From contig OX638133.1 of the NCBI GenBank assembly GCA_951804985.1, forward strand, positions 52,128,791-52,192,790: a stretch of 64,000 nt of DNA. Direction: 5' to 3'. The notes below the pieces were generated by a model. That model was not told where the DNA came from, made no database searches, and was given only the letters and a program-made list of their open reading frames with translations. The translations under genes were made by a program, and so were the position numbers. The DNA is from Dryomyza anilis. Taxonomy: Eukaryota > Arthropoda > Insecta > Diptera > Dryomyzidae. Shown piece after piece: positions 10,686 to 21,257 of the stretch; position 1 is the first letter of the stretch, and every line of letters begins with the position of its first letter.

Positions 10686-10735
10686 GGACGTTCGCTTCGC
10701 CAAAACCATTCGCTTCGCTAATCATAATAGGACCC
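10686..10735 (-). repeat. Right terminal inverted repeat
   Basis: Reverse-complement partner of 8517-8566. The similarity extends further inward in weaker form. Confidence 0.8.
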
Positions 10736-10769
10736 TATAATAATCGTCTTTTAATTAAAAACGAAATTG

Positions 10770-10794
10770 TATATATATATATATATACATATAT
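10770..10794 (+). repeat. (TA)n microsatellite in intron
   Basis: Run of about ten TA units just upstream of the polypyrimidine tract of the IntS1 3' exon. Confidence 0.85.
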
Positions 10795-10823
10795 TTTATA
10801 TCTTGCATTCACTTGTATACACA

Positions 10824-10836
10824 TTTATTTTTCAGA
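10824..10836 (+). promoter_or_regulatory. 3' splice site of IntS1 exon
   Basis: The pyrimidine-rich TTTATTTTTCAG directly precedes the first codon homologous to IntS1. It decides the exon start over the earlier in-frame ATG at 10767. Confidence 0.8.
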
Positions 10837-13800
10837 TTTCAACAATTGAACGAGAACAAATCATCGAATTCGAATCACATTTAGCTGCACAAACATCACA
10901 AACTTTAATTACTGAAGAAAATTCTGTATTAGTTTCACAAGTAATGCTTATGGATCCTATGGGTTCAGCTCGCCGAATTAACTCCGTTATGTTAGAACAG
11001 TTAAAACATTTAAATAAAACACTGAAACTAGGACATATGTTATGTCGGAGTCGGAAACCAGATCTACTGCTTCAAATTATTCAACGTCAGGGTACATATC
11101 AGTCTATGCCTTGGTTATCCGATCTTGTACAAAATAGTGATGGAGAATTTCACCATTTGCCTGTGCAATGTTTATGCGAATTTCTTCTTTCTAACACTAG
11201 TACATTTGGTCAAGAAAATAGCAGAAATACTAAATTATTAGATTATTTGCGAGATCTTATCACAGAAGAGAATTCTGATAAACAAGTGGTTTGTGAAATT
11301 TTAGAGTATATGTTCAGAAGATTATCGTCAACTGTAAAACAGTCTCGCACTGCAGCTTTATATGGAATTAAATTATTATTAAATGATCCCGAAAATTGGC
11401 TTAATTTAACACTAACACAACTTCCATACTTTTCAGAAATTTGTTCTTTTGTAATACCACAACTTAGATCAGCTTGTCAAGTAGAAAATTCCCCAGAGCT
11501 TGTTATGATTTATATACATTTTATTGCATCGCATACACAAAATGATTCAGCACCTGTCATGTTGGATCATGTTATGGACATGGCACAATTAATTGTTGAA
11601 AGAAGTACAATGTTTTACCATATAACAAATTTATCATTTTGTGTTGTTGACGATTTAAATACCAAGCGTTTACAAACTCTTAAATGTCTTTTTGTCATGT
11701 TTCATAATTATATTATAAAATTGAGAGAACATCATGACACTTTTGAGTGTTCGCAGTATCCCGATTTATTAATGATTCGTTTTGAAGATGGTGTACAATT
11801 GCCTATACATTTGAATATAATACATGCGTTTGTTATATTACTAACTCACTCCAGTTTAAATATTCCGGAATCAACTCCTATTCTAGATTATTGGTTTCCT
11901 GTTGGAAAATCTGCGCCTCAAGCATTTTTGCCAAATTTCCCAAATGAACGTGTTCAATTCATACCAGATTGGTTGAAATTAAAAATGATAAGATCATCGG
12001 TGATCCGCTTGATCGCAGCAGCTATGCAAGAACTTTCCCCTGACCAAATAGTTCTATTTGTGCAGAATTTCGGGACTCCTGTGTCTTCAATGTCAAAACT
12101 TTTAGCGTTGTTAGATCTTGCGGTAATTGAACAGTTAGAATTAGTGAAAAACTCAATTTTAAATAAAGCTTATCTGGCTCAACTTATTGAAATTCAACAA
12201 GCCAGAGGTGCTAAAAATGGTCATGTTACAGTTCAAGTACTTGAATTACACTCTCATTCACAAACTGTACCAGATCTATCAAAACTCATAACGGATAAAT
12301 TGCATCCAGTAAGTTTAATAAAAGCAAAGAAAATTATAGCAGATAATACTTCCATAGTTAACAATTTTGTGAATATAGAATCCATTTTAAACATTGTTAT
12401 CAAAAAATCAGATCTTAATGTAACTGATATGCTCAAGTTTCACAATACTCTGCATTTGTTGTTAAATCGTAGTGTATCTCCGTCGCAATATCACAATGAC
12501 TTGAATATGTATAACACGAGTTATGATATATTTCATATCAATAGATATGATAATTTTGATAAAAAATTTAATAACAAGCATTTATGTACAATTTTGCGTG
12601 CTATATATATTCACAATCAAGCAAAAGAACAGCCAATTGACATATTAGTAAATATAAATAATATTTTACAAAATTTCTATGTACATTCAGAGTATCCGCT
12701 AACAAAGCACGAAAGATTATTTCGAATTTTCCAAATAAAGATAAAACAATTCTGCAAAGTACAAAATACAAAAGAAAAAAAGTTAGTAATTAATTTACAA
12801 ATGTTGCATGATGTTTTATCGAAAGTTTATCACCTTCAAAATAGCGGGCGTAATATAATTTATGATATTGTAAAAAAAAATAATACTCGCATATTAATTG
12901 AAAATGTTATAAACAAACTTGAAGCATGTTCTTCTAATAATGCAGATATTTTTTATATGAGCATAGAACATAACAACATCGGAATATTAGTGGATTGGAT
13001 GGTGGAAGTGGATCCTGAACATATTTTAATAAACCAAAATGTACAACTAGAGCTTCTGTTTTCAAAAACTTATAAAGATTATCGTTATTTTTTGTTATCT
13101 TTGTTATGTCATGAAACGAACTGGAATACACTTAATATAACATTAAATTATTTGTTGAAAAAATTTAGGTCTTACTTTAATCAAAGTGCCATTCTAAACT
13201 TTATCGAATCTTTGATGAATAATCCACGACTATGGAAAGGTCGCGATAAAACTATTTCCAAAAATGGACAAAGTGACACATTATTTGTTTTAGATGATAT
13301 GCAGATACAAGTTTTAATACAATATATTTTGGAAGAAAGCCAATCAGAATTGTTGAAAGATTCTATAAAAAATGTTGAAAAATTATCAACACGCATTGAT
13401 CTACTTATCAGAGTCTCAAATAAATGTGACAAATTTTACAATAATTGTCTTAAATTTGTGTTTAACTATCCCTGTAATCCTATACTTACATTAAAAGTGT
13501 TGGAACTACTGTACATGATGCATCCAAAAATTAAATTTGTGAAAGGAGAAAAAAGGGAATTTTACGTTAACAAAGTTCACAATCTTATTGGTTTTCGGTC
13601 GGATAAGTTAGCAAATTATTTAATAACGTGTTTGGGAAATCTTATATCAAAAAAGGATTTCGAAAGTCTATCCAGTGACAGTGAATTATTAATGAGAAAA
13701 CTAGCTGCATCACATCCGACTTTATTTTTAAGACAATTAGGGGTGTTTTGTTCACAAATTCAAGGTAAAGCACATAAAAATATTCGTACTTTACGTGAGG

Positions 13801-14783
13801 AACACCACATACATAGGTTTATTCAAATACTTCGAACATTTGAAGTTCTGCAACCATTGATTTTCGATGATGAGTATAAACATAATTTACAGGTAGGACT
13901 TGATTGTTTCTTTACATTTTTTAAGTATCATATACGTGACAGAGAAACATATCACATGCTTATAAAATTTGTTGAACTATTACAATCATACATAAAGATC
14001 AACCCATCAAGTGCTTTCAAGTTTATTGAAAAGTATACTTCTATTCTTCAAGAGCTTGCTTTAAAATTTAATTATTTATTAGTTTTGCAGCAACTAGTTC
14101 AGGGATTGTCATTACTTAAACATAAATCAATTATATCTTTTGTTTTTGAAGAAGAAGATATGAAACAAGAAATGTATTTAGATGAAATGCTTGATTTAAA
14201 AAAAGTAGTTTTAGGTGAACCGGATTCAGATTTTGCAATATTTCCCGGAATCTTACCTCAAATAGATAAAGGAAGTAAAAATGTAACATCACTGGCTTTT
14301 TCTGATATACACAAACAAACAATACATTTTTCAACTAATATCTTTAATTTGATACAAATAATAAAACATTCTGACTTAGAGGATGTAATCTTAGGTCCTT
14401 TGCAAGAAATTGAAAGCATTACATCAAAGCGGTTTTCATTTCTACACGAGCTTTTCGATCGTCTACTTGACCTTATATTTTCCCCAAGTGCACAAGTTCG
14501 TTCAAATGCTTATATATTGCTAATTCGTCATCTGAAGAATCAACCTGGTAGATCAGATATGATTGAATGTACATTAAATGCATTTGTACAGTGTCTATGT
14601 GATGACAATTCATCCGTGGCATCATCTGCCGTTGACAATTTGGTTGATATAACAATTTTACTACAAGAATATTCCGTTGAAATTCTAGGAGTAGCTTTTG
14701 CATTGGGTATTAAATCAAAAATCAATACTTGTAACCAAATAAAAAAAGCAATGCAGACACTGTTATTACAGCAGGGTTATTGA
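10836..14783 (+). CDS. IntS1: Integrator complex subunit 1, large 3' exon
   Basis: An uninterrupted frame of 1,316 codons follows a good splice acceptor (TTTATTTTTCAG ending 10835; phase 0) and ends at TGA 14781-14783. The first residues ('REQIIEFESHLAAQTSQT') align with the middle of Integrator subunit 1. The block 'LLLQIIQRQGTYQSMPWLSD' ... 'LPVQCLCEFLL' is diagnostic of the family, as are 'PDWLKLKMIRSSVIRL' and 'QNFGTPVSSMSKLLALLD'. The protein is an all-helical HEAT/ARM-type scaffold of the nuclear Integrator complex, which cleaves snRNA and promoter-proximal RNA polymerase II transcripts. Metazoan IntS1 is about 2,000-2,200 residues, so roughly the first 900 are encoded by exons left of the window or in unseen sequence. 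That implies an intron of at least 10.8 kb full of transposons. No stop, frameshift or lost block is seen, so the exon is under selection. Codon use is strongly A/T-ending. The upstream codons before 10836 are intron and not part of the protein. Confidence 0.93.
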   Translation: MSTIEREQIIEFESHLAAQTSQTLITEENSVLVSQVMLMDPMGSARRINSVMLEQLKHLNKTLKLGHMLCRSRKPDLLLQIIQRQGTYQSMPWLSDLVQNSDGEFHHLPVQCLCEFLLSNTSTFGQENSRNTKLLDYLRDLITEENSDKQVVCEILEYMFRRLSSTVKQSRTAALYGIKLLLNDPENWLNLTLTQLPYFSEICSFVIPQLRSACQVENSPELVMIYIHFIASHTQNDSAPVMLDHVMDMAQLIVERSTMFYHITNLSFCVVDDLNTKRLQTLKCLFVMFHNYIIKLREHHDTFECSQYPDLLMIRFEDGVQLPIHLNIIHAFVILLTHSSLNIPESTPILDYWFPVGKSAPQAFLPNFPNERVQFIPDWLKLKMIRSSVIRLIAAAMQELSPDQIVLFVQNFGTPVSSMSKLLALLDLAVIEQLELVKNSILNKAYLAQLIEIQQARGAKNGHVTVQVLELHSHSQTVPDLSKLITDKLHPVSLIKAKKIIADNTSIVNNFVNIESILNIVIKKSDLNVTDMLKFHNTLHLLLNRSVSPSQYHNDLNMYNTSYDIFHINRYDNFDKKFNNKHLCTILRAIYIHNQAKEQPIDILVNINNILQNFYVHSEYPLTKHERLFRIFQIKIKQFCKVQNTKEKKLVINLQMLHDVLSKVYHLQNSGRNIIYDIVKKNNTRILIENVINKLEACSSNNADIFYMSIEHNNIGILVDWMVEVDPEHILINQNVQLELLFSKTYKDYRYFLLSLLCHETNWNTLNITLNYLLKKFRSYFNQSAILNFIESLMNNPRLWKGRDKTISKNGQSDTLFVLDDMQIQVLIQYILEESQSELLKDSIKNVEKLSTRIDLLIRVSNKCDKFYNNCLKFVFNYPCNPILTLKVLELLYMMHPKIKFVKGEKREFYVNKVHNLIGFRSDKLANYLITCLGNLISKKDFESLSSDSELLMRKLAASHPTLFLRQLGVFCSQIQGKAHKNIRTLREEHHIHRFIQILRTFEVLQPLIFDDEYKHNLQVGLDCFFTFFKYHIRDRETYHMLIKFVELLQSYIKINPSSAFKFIEKYTSILQELALKFNYLLVLQQLVQGLSLLKHKSIISFVFEEEDMKQEMYLDEMLDLKKVVLGEPDSDFAIFPGILPQIDKGSKNVTSLAFSDIHKQTIHFSTNIFNLIQIIKHSDLEDVILGPLQEIESITSKRFSFLHELFDRLLDLIFSPSAQVRSNAYILLIRHLKNQPGRSDMIECTLNAFVQCLCDDNSSVASSAVDNLVDITILLQEYSVEILGVAFALGIKSKINTCNQIKKAMQTLLLQQGY

Positions 14784-14990
14784 GAAAATTAAATATAATA
14801 AATTATATAAACGTAATCTTTAAAATAGCTTAGTGCGTAGTATTAAGGGATTATATTGTATGCTCACAAAATTAGCTCGTGTGATCCATCTAATTTAATA
14901 TAATATGATAATCTTATGTTAATATTTAATAAAATGAATTGTCTGAATTACACCTATGTATTTTATTGAAATCTTAATTATATAAATAAA
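14784..14990 (+). terminator. IntS1 3' UTR and poly(A) signals
   Basis: AATAAA at 14928-14933, about 145 bases after the stop codon, with a further AATAAA near 14984. Either could direct polyadenylation. Nothing else is seen in this AT-rich stretch. Confidence 0.6.
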
Positions 14991-15079
14991 CTTGCAGAAT
15001 AACTCGTAACTAGATCTATGCTACAAGTAAAATGATAATTATTTTATTTACAGCAGACTCGACAAACATGATTACTTAC

Positions 15080-15295
15080 TTACTTTTTTGCCCATTACAA
15101 CCCATGATGGGTTTCAGCCGCAGCAATTATACGGTGCCAGTCGCTTCTGCGTTGCGCGCGATGTCTTGCATTCCATGTGTTGTCAGATTGTCTTGCACTT
15201 GATCGCTCCACCGGAGATTAAGACGTCCTCTTCTACACGCTGACAATTAATATGGTTGCAACATGATCGCGACACCCATGCTCTTTACAAACATA
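15080..15295 (-). mobile_element. 3' tail of a non-LTR retrotransposon
   Basis: Read on the minus strand this GC-richer block translates in part to a typical LINE C-terminus (Arg-rich 'RRGRLNLRWSDQVQD', 'GMQDIARNAEA'). It then ends in ATGGGTTGTAATGGGCAAAA followed by a TAAG repeat, as LINE tails often do. Only the last 70 or so codons are left. The clade is not certain. Confidence 0.6.
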
Positions 15296-15935
15296 GATGG
15301 TTGGCACAATCAAAGTATAGTATTTTCAATTTTTTTTTTCAACAATAATAATGCTGCTATTATCATATTGTTGTATATATTTATATGACTGTTTCAAAAT
15401 CCCGAAATCTTAAAATGTTTCGCTCCGCGTCGACTTTCTGAAAGTAGGACCTTTAAAACTAAGAACAAGCTTTTAAATGCCAAAAAAAGATGATCCTGTG
15501 ATCTTGCGCAAAGAACTTTTAACGACCATTTTCAATTTAATTATTATTGCTTCAAGTATAAAAAATATATCACTATATTTTATTTTTTACTTAACTTTAA
15601 ATCATTTACTCAAATTAATGTTTTTAAAATTATTAATTTATAGTTGCCGTTACAGTCAACACATAAAATGTTGACATTTTCTTACTATGTTGTAATGTTA
15701 ACTGTCGAATTTTTTTTATTTTTATTCTAGCGAGTTTGAAATAACATTTTTGTATTATTGGACATATTATTATTTTTAAAATGATATGTAACACTTATCT
15801 TTTCAGATATCGTCTTATTAGTATATAGTGAAATTATGCACATCTAGCCTAAAAAATTATGCACATCTAGCCTAAAATAAAATAAAGGGATAATTTCTGG
15901 ATACAATATCTTTGATAATATCCATTCGACAATGT
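15296..15935. other. AT-rich DNA with a short tandem repeat
   Basis: No gene supported. At about 15834-15882 the motif ATTATGCACATCTAGCCTAA occurs twice in tandem. The open frame at 15477-15674 is low-complexity Leu/Ile codons and is not convincing. Confidence 0.5.
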
Positions 15936-16385
15936 AAAGGGTTTTTAAGAGCTCTACAAAAGTTTTTTAAATAAAACAAAAACGGTTTTGGATATCAATG
16001 AAATTATTTATTCCTGTAAAAGTACGTTCGATGCCATTATGTATGGAACTCGATTTCTTTTGCATGGCCACCACGGGCACGCTTGCAGAAGTCCAGACGC
16101 TGAACCCAATTTTCGACGGTTTTCAAGCATAAATCGGCCGATACTGCTGCAATTTCACGTTCGATATTCGTACGAAGTTCATCAATCGTCGCTGGCTTGT
16201 TGGCATAGACCATAGACTTGACGTAGCCCCACAGGAAACACATGTCCTCCAAGTCCATATCATCCAATTGGGGCCAAAACTATTCGGTTATCATTGAAAG
16301 GTAGCGATTCCGATTCACAGCAACGTGCCGGTCTTGATCATCACGGAAGAAGTACGGCCTAATAACGCCGCCGGCCCATTCATTT
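15936..16385 (-). pseudogene. Tc1/mariner-type transposase, internally deleted
   Basis: Minus strand. 16385-16280 reads 'GGVIRPYFFRDDQDRHVAVN' and 'RYLSMITE'. After a one-base frame change, 16267-16037 reads 'DDMDLEDM' followed at once by 'LWGYVKSMVYANKPATID' and the tail 'ARGGHAKEIEFHT'. In complete insect relatives a stretch holding the catalytic Asp region separates those two blocks, so a deletion has removed the centre of the active site. The last 100 bases (15936-16036) match the usual non-coding end. The element lies at the end of the errantivirus env in copy A and replaces its membrane-anchor region. Confidence 0.75.
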
Positions 16386-17029
16386 TGACGATTAAGTAAT
16401 TCTTTGCGTTTCTGGTTTGCTGATCTTATTTTGCTGTGGTCTGCCACCAAGATCGGTAACATTGTTTGTGTTATGTTTGGATACGGTAATGATGACCAAT
16501 TGCCTTGTAGATTTTCTATCATAATTGTATGTGCTTCCTTTTTGTATGTTATATTCCTAATGCTTTGATGTGTATACTCGTAGGGCAGTATCATTTCTTT
16601 GATGTGTAGAATGCAAGCTTCATTTATGGACATCCAACCCAGGCCTGATAATGTCAACGTGGCTATATTTGACCCACAAACTGCTTCGAAAGATGCTGGC
16701 GTATTGAATTTATACAACCATGTGTTTGGTGTCCATAGTTTAACTACTAGGCCAGAACTCCTTTTTATTGCAACATGTTCACAGGTATCTTTAATATCTG
16801 TTCTGTGTTGAATCAGCGCGACTTCGCATAGTGTGTTGCTAGTTGTTAGCATGGTTCCTGGACGTTTGCATAGTGTAATTTCTTTGTCGTATGTTGGCTA
16901 AACAAAATGCATTTGCTGTGATCTTCATTCGTTTGAGCTATGTATTTGCTCCGGTCTTCTGCTTCTAATATGTAGTCATATGTTGTTTTAACCAATGCAT
17001 CCCATTCTTCATTAATATTTCAGGCAGTG
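16386..17029 (-). pseudogene. Errantivirus env (F-like), C-terminal part, copy A
   Basis: Minus-strand continuation of the env split by the LINE. It has the Cys-containing ectodomain blocks 'LCKRPGTMLTTSNT', 'CEHVAIKRSSG' and 'GLGWMSINEAC' also seen in copy B. Small deletions relative to copy B occur near 17021 (about 40 bases) and frameshifts near 16870-16900. The expected transmembrane anchor is missing because the mariner transposase fragment begins at 16385. Envelope proteins of this group resemble baculovirus F fusion proteins and act at the cell membrane; this copy cannot be made. Confidence 0.75.
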
Positions 17030-17040
17030 GTGTCTTGATG
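17030..17040 (+). repeat. Target site duplication of LOA-type LINE, left
   Basis: GTGTCTTGATG, identical to 21350-21360. Confidence 0.9.
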
Positions 17041-17990
17041 GAGACCGGACCCGGATCTCTGAATACAGATGTCAGGTTGTCCGATGCCCAGGTGAGTAGG
17101 AGAAGGAAGATTAAAGCGAAAGATCGCAAAGAGGCTGAAAAGGCCAAAGGCGACGCTGGAGCTTTCTCTTCCCCAGCTACCACAGCAAAACGCGATAGAT
17201 CGGTGGAGGTTACTCCGACTGAAGCCGGACCATTCGCTGCTGCAGTTGTAGCTGCCAATGCACCTGAGAATGGCAAGATGTTTAAAACCTTCAGTGCTAC
17301 TGCGAAACCCCGTAACTTCCAGAGCTCGACAGTTTCCAGTGATATTGCTTCCACAAGCAAGAGCACTGGTGCTTCATGTTCCGGATCGGCTGCGGATGAA
17401 CTGCCTTCAACATCCACTGGCAGAGGTAGGCTAGCAGTATCATATCGTGATGCTGCTCGCAAAGCTCTTCCGGTTGCGATTATTGGCAAATTGGGGAAGG
17501 AGCAAAAGATGAATGATGCAGAAGTAAAACACTGCACCGATCATCTTTGGCGGCTAGTCAGCACCGGCGGTGTCAGTGCAAACGCAAAAGGCTATGAGAC
17601 GAGTGATGGCGTCATGAAGGTGCTATGCTCGTCTCAAGCCAATTTCGATTGGATTGCCACAGCCGTTGCTAAAATCCCCCCTTGGGCAAATCGCGCTTCA
17701 CTGTTTTCAGCGGAGACGAACCCAAACGCAGGCGAGCAATATGCTGGATACCTGGTCCTATCAGGAAAACAGCGGAAGTGTTTGCCTGCCTACGTGCTCA
17801 AAACCAGGGCATCGAAACGAACGGATGGAAAATTTATAGCCATAAACCAGAGCGAGGTCCGGAGGACAAGGAGGGCTCAACCCTGGTTGTTGGCTTAGAC
17901 CAGAAGTCGTTAGATGTCATGCTATCTAAGTACGACAACCATCTAAACTTATTCTTTGGACGGATCAAATTCCGAATCAATTCCAAATGA
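17035..17990 (+). pseudogene. LOA-type LINE ORF1
   Basis: A frame of 287 codons rich in Ala/Ser/Lys at the N-terminus ('SRRRKIKAKDRKEAEKAK'), followed by a more ordered C-terminal part ('DHLWRLVSTGGVSANAKGYE'). It shifts frame near 17820, after which 'GSTLVVGLDQKSLDVM' follows and ends 17987-17989. That last block is typical of ORF1 proteins in LOA-type elements. The apparent ATG at 17035 lies in the duplicated target site, so the native start is probably lost through 5' truncation. The native role is RNA binding in the retrotransposition complex. Confidence 0.65.
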
Positions 17991-18027
17991 ATAGGCATAT
18001 GATGAGAAACGAGTTAATTATCCTGTC

Positions 18028-18906
18028 ATGATATTTACTCAGATCAATCTGCAACATTCTAAAGCTGCTACCGCTTTACTAGGTAAGCGGCTCTCCATGT
18101 TGCATACATTACCTCACATCACAGCTATTCAAGAACCATGGGTGTATAACAAAAGCATCTGTGGTCTTAGTGAACTACGTGGTGAAACCATACTATACGA
18201 TGAGCAAGCCGCAAGGCCTAGAAGCTGTCTTATAGTATCGAAACACTTTGCTGTCACCAAGTTAACCCAATTCTGTGGGCAAGACCTGGTGGCAGCCAAA
18301 GTGAGCTATGAAAGCGATAGTGGATGGAAACATCTGATTGTCGCCTCAGGCTACTTCCCCTATGACTCACTACTGCCTCCTCCGCCAAAGGCAATTGTTG
18401 AGCTCATAGAGTACTGTGATCTTAAGGAGACCGGCCTTATTATTTGCTGTGACGCTAATGCTCAACACACTGTGTGGGGCAGCAGTAAATGCAACGCACG
18501 AGGTACCAGACTCCTTGACTTCATCATGACCTCCAATCTGAACATTCACAACACTGGTAATAAACCCACTTTTGTGACTGCTAGAAGACAGGAAGTGATT
18601 GACCTTACTTTGTCTAACTGTAGACTGAGAGAGTCAATCTTTAACTGGAAGGTTCTTAAAGAAGATTCTTTATCGGACTACAGGTTGCTGCCCTCTATGA
18701 CGGTAAGAAACCCTAGAAAAACGAACTGGGAACGCTTCAGACATGAACTTGAGGATTCCCTCAATATTCCTGTCAGAATTCGTACCAAAGAAAGTATTGA
18801 GACGTCCGTTCAAGTTATGAACGATGTCATAAATTCTAGTTTTGTACGAACATGTCCGGTACGAAAAACGTTATCTAGACCTCCCGTTCCTTGCTGGAAC
18901 GCTTGA
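18028..18906 (+). pseudogene. LOA-type LINE endonuclease domain
   Basis: A 292-codon frame beginning MIFTQINLQHSKAA (the usual ORF2 start of this group: Asn and Gln-His of the AP endonuclease). 'ITAIQEPWV' (catalytic Glu), 'LIICCDANAQHTVWGS' (catalytic Asp/Asn) and 'DFIMTSNLNIHNTG' follow, then 'EVIDLTLSN'. The final SDH-type motif is 'SLSDYRLL', with Tyr in place of His. The frame stops at 18906, in the middle of ORF2, and resumes at once in the same direction, so the copy is dead. Confidence 0.8.
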
Positions 18907-18915
18907 CTTGAAACC

Positions 18916-20316
18916 TTGCGCAAAGATTCCAGAAAGCTTCTAAATAGGGCCCTAAGGAGCAACTTAGACTCTGACTGGTTTCTTTATCGAGCTAAGCAGA
19001 AAGAGTATAAGAAACGAATTCTTAAATCGAAAAGTGTTTCCTATAAAGACTTCTGCAGTAGCATCGAATCCCGCAGTGAGACTAGCAGATTGGTCAAGTT
19101 TCTTAAAAGAGACCGAACTGCTCGACTGGACTCACTGCGGAGACCTGATGGCTCGTATACTGAGGCACTCAGTACTAAGACAGAGGCACTCAGTGTCCTA
19201 GTTGAGACTCACTTTCCGAGAAATCAAATCCACATAGGGCCACTTTGTAATCCCAGCACTGGGGACTGCAATAACAACTCTAATGTGACAAAACATGACT
19301 GGCAGGTTGCCAGATTGGTTGTGTACGATGAAGCTATCCAATACGCAGTGGCCTCTTTTGATGGCTTCAAGTCACCTGGACCGGATGGCATCTACCCAGT
19401 CATGCTACAGGAAGGTATAACCCAATTGCTACCATGCCTAAAGAAGACCTTTAGAGCAAGTCTCGCATGGGCATACATTCCGACATCCTGGCGTTTAGTT
19501 AAAGTAGCCTTCATTCCTAAAGTTGGAAGAGAGGACTATTCCATAGCCAAGAGTTTCAGACCCATTAGTATGAGTCCTTCATACTAAAGTGTCTAGAAAG
19601 ACTAGTTGAGCTGCACCTCAGAAAAACATCGCTGTCAAGGTACCCACTATCATCAAGACATCATGCCTACCAACGTGGAAAATCCTGTGAAACAGCATTG
19701 CAACATCTGGTTGGCCGGATCGAGCATGCTTTTCAGAGGAAGATGTACGTGATGGGCATATTTGTTGACATCGAGGGTGCTTTTGATAATGAGACTTTTG
19801 ATGGAATGTGTGACGCAGCTAGAAGGCATGGAATAGATGAAACATTGGTCAAATGGCTAAGGTCAATGCTAATGTTTAGGACCATCACTTCTGAGGCGGA
19901 GTGCGGTCAGTATATTATGGCAGGGGTGAATAGAGGTTGTCCTCAAGGAGGCGTTCTCTCCCCCCTGTTCTGGTGTATGCTGGTTGACTCACTAGTCAAC
20001 GATCTCGATGGACTAGGTGTCTATTCCCAGGCCTATGCATAAAACACAAAACTCATTGAACCGAATTGACAGCTTGTGTACTGCAAACGGACTTTCCGTC
20101 AACCCTCACAAAACAGGGATTGTTCTCTTCACTAGGAAAAGAATAATGACAGGATTATCTCTACCAGTAATTAAGGGTGTCACTATTCCTCTGTCTAACG
20201 AAGTAAAATATCTGGGCTTAACTCTAGATAGTAAACTACTTTGGACAAAACATGTTGAAAATAAAATTTCGCGAGCATTGAATGCCTTCTGGAAATGCAG
20301 AGGAATTTTTGGGTAG
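18916..20316 (+). pseudogene. LOA-type LINE reverse transcriptase, active-site motif deleted
   Basis: The RT begins with 'SFDGFKSPGPDGIYPVM' and 'FRPISMSP' (stop 19587). It continues after a frame change with 'YQRGKSCETALQHL', 'MGIFVDIEGAFDNETF' (catalytic Asp A) and 'GCPQGGVLSPLFW'. At 'VYSQAYA' the sequence jumps to 'NSLNRIDSLCTANGLSVNPHKT'-type thumb sequence. The two Asp residues of the YADD box and the next residues are absent, which indicates a small internal deletion near 20038-20045. The enzyme cannot be active. Confidence 0.8.
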
Positions 20317-20459
20317 ACATGGGGACTATCGCCGAGCAAAACCTTATGGATTTACACGGCAATGATAAGACCGATGATATCATATGCATCGGTAGTCTGG
20401 TGGAACAAGCTGTCGCGAAAATGCGTGACAACTAGTCTTGCCAAAATTCAGAGAACCGA

Positions 20460-21257
20460 GTGTCTGGGTATTACGGGTGCCTTTCCCACTACACCTGGTC
20501 CAGCACTGAATGCAATCTTAAACCACTTGACATCTTCATCAGAGGCGAAGACATGAAAGGCTGCTGGAGACTAAAACGAGGTGGTTTCTGGTTTAATGTT
20601 CCCTGGAATATCTCTGACATTGCACTTGACACTCCATTAGACACCTGTCTACTGGAGATGCCCTCTGATGCAATGATAACAGAAATATTACCAAGACGAA
20701 ATTTTGAGGTTTGCCAACCTGACATTCAAGACTGGCTAACGCCTGACTGTGAGCCAGGTAGAGGGTCCCGCATTTTCACAGGCGGCTCCAGAACCGATCA
20801 GGGATCTGGTGCTGGAGTGTTTGTGGAACCGGATGACCGCAGACTTCACTTCGCCTTAGGCGACAATGCTTCGGTATTTCAAGCCGAAGTCAGATGGCTG
20901 AATGAGACGAAATGCAGATTCTCGAAGCTCATGACACCGACGATAACCAAAAGATCGGCCTCGTTCTCGTTTCTACTTTCCTTAAGTAGAAAGGAGTGCA
21001 GAAAACTGACGGGACTTCTAACGGGACACAACGCATGTGAAAAACACAAGAACGCAATCGGCCAGGCCGAAAGCGCCTTATGTTCTGCCTGCTACGAAGA
21101 AACTGGCACCACAGAGCACTATTTCTGTGACTGTCCAGCATTTTCTAGAATTAGAAGGCAGATCTTTGGCACAGACGTGATGAGAGAGGATCAGCTTCAC
21201 TCTCTATCACACAATAGCCTTCTAGGATTCAATAATGAATCTAATAAGTATCATTAA
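20460..21257 (+). pseudogene. LOA-type LINE RNase H and Cys-rich C-terminus
   Basis: After the RT, 'RIFTGGSRTDQGSGAGVFV' marks an RNase H domain, but the first catalytic Asp (normally T-D-G-S) is Gly here. A shortened centre is followed by 'RKLTGLLTGHNACEKH' and a Cys/His cluster ('CSACYEETGTTEHYFC'), common at the end of I/LOA/R1 proteins. Stop near 21255. A 3' UTR of about 90 bases with an A-rich end follows. Confidence 0.75.

Larger units (their letters stand above)
8517..10735. mobile_element. TIR-bounded DNA-transposon-like unit holding a host-like coding fragment
   Basis: The two ends are long inverted repeats. Both read, from the outside, GGG(T)CC, TATTATG, GATTAGCGAAGCGAATG, then TTGGCGAAGCGAACG, with weaker similarity for at least another 100 bases (GGCGAATG units, CAACACT). 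Both ends are flanked by TAT, so a 3-bp target duplication is possible. No transposase is seen inside, so this would be non-autonomous. The superfamily is uncertain; a short TSD would fit PIF/Harbinger-like elements. Alternatively, two solo copies of one MITE in opposite orientation happen to flank a gene fragment. The right end lies 100 bases before the IntS1 splice acceptor. Confidence 0.6.

Noticed and set aside
10767..10835. In-frame upstream ATG of the IntS1 reading frame
   Set aside because: The codons before 10836 are TA-repeat and pyrimidine tract of an intron; homology starts right after the CAG acceptor.
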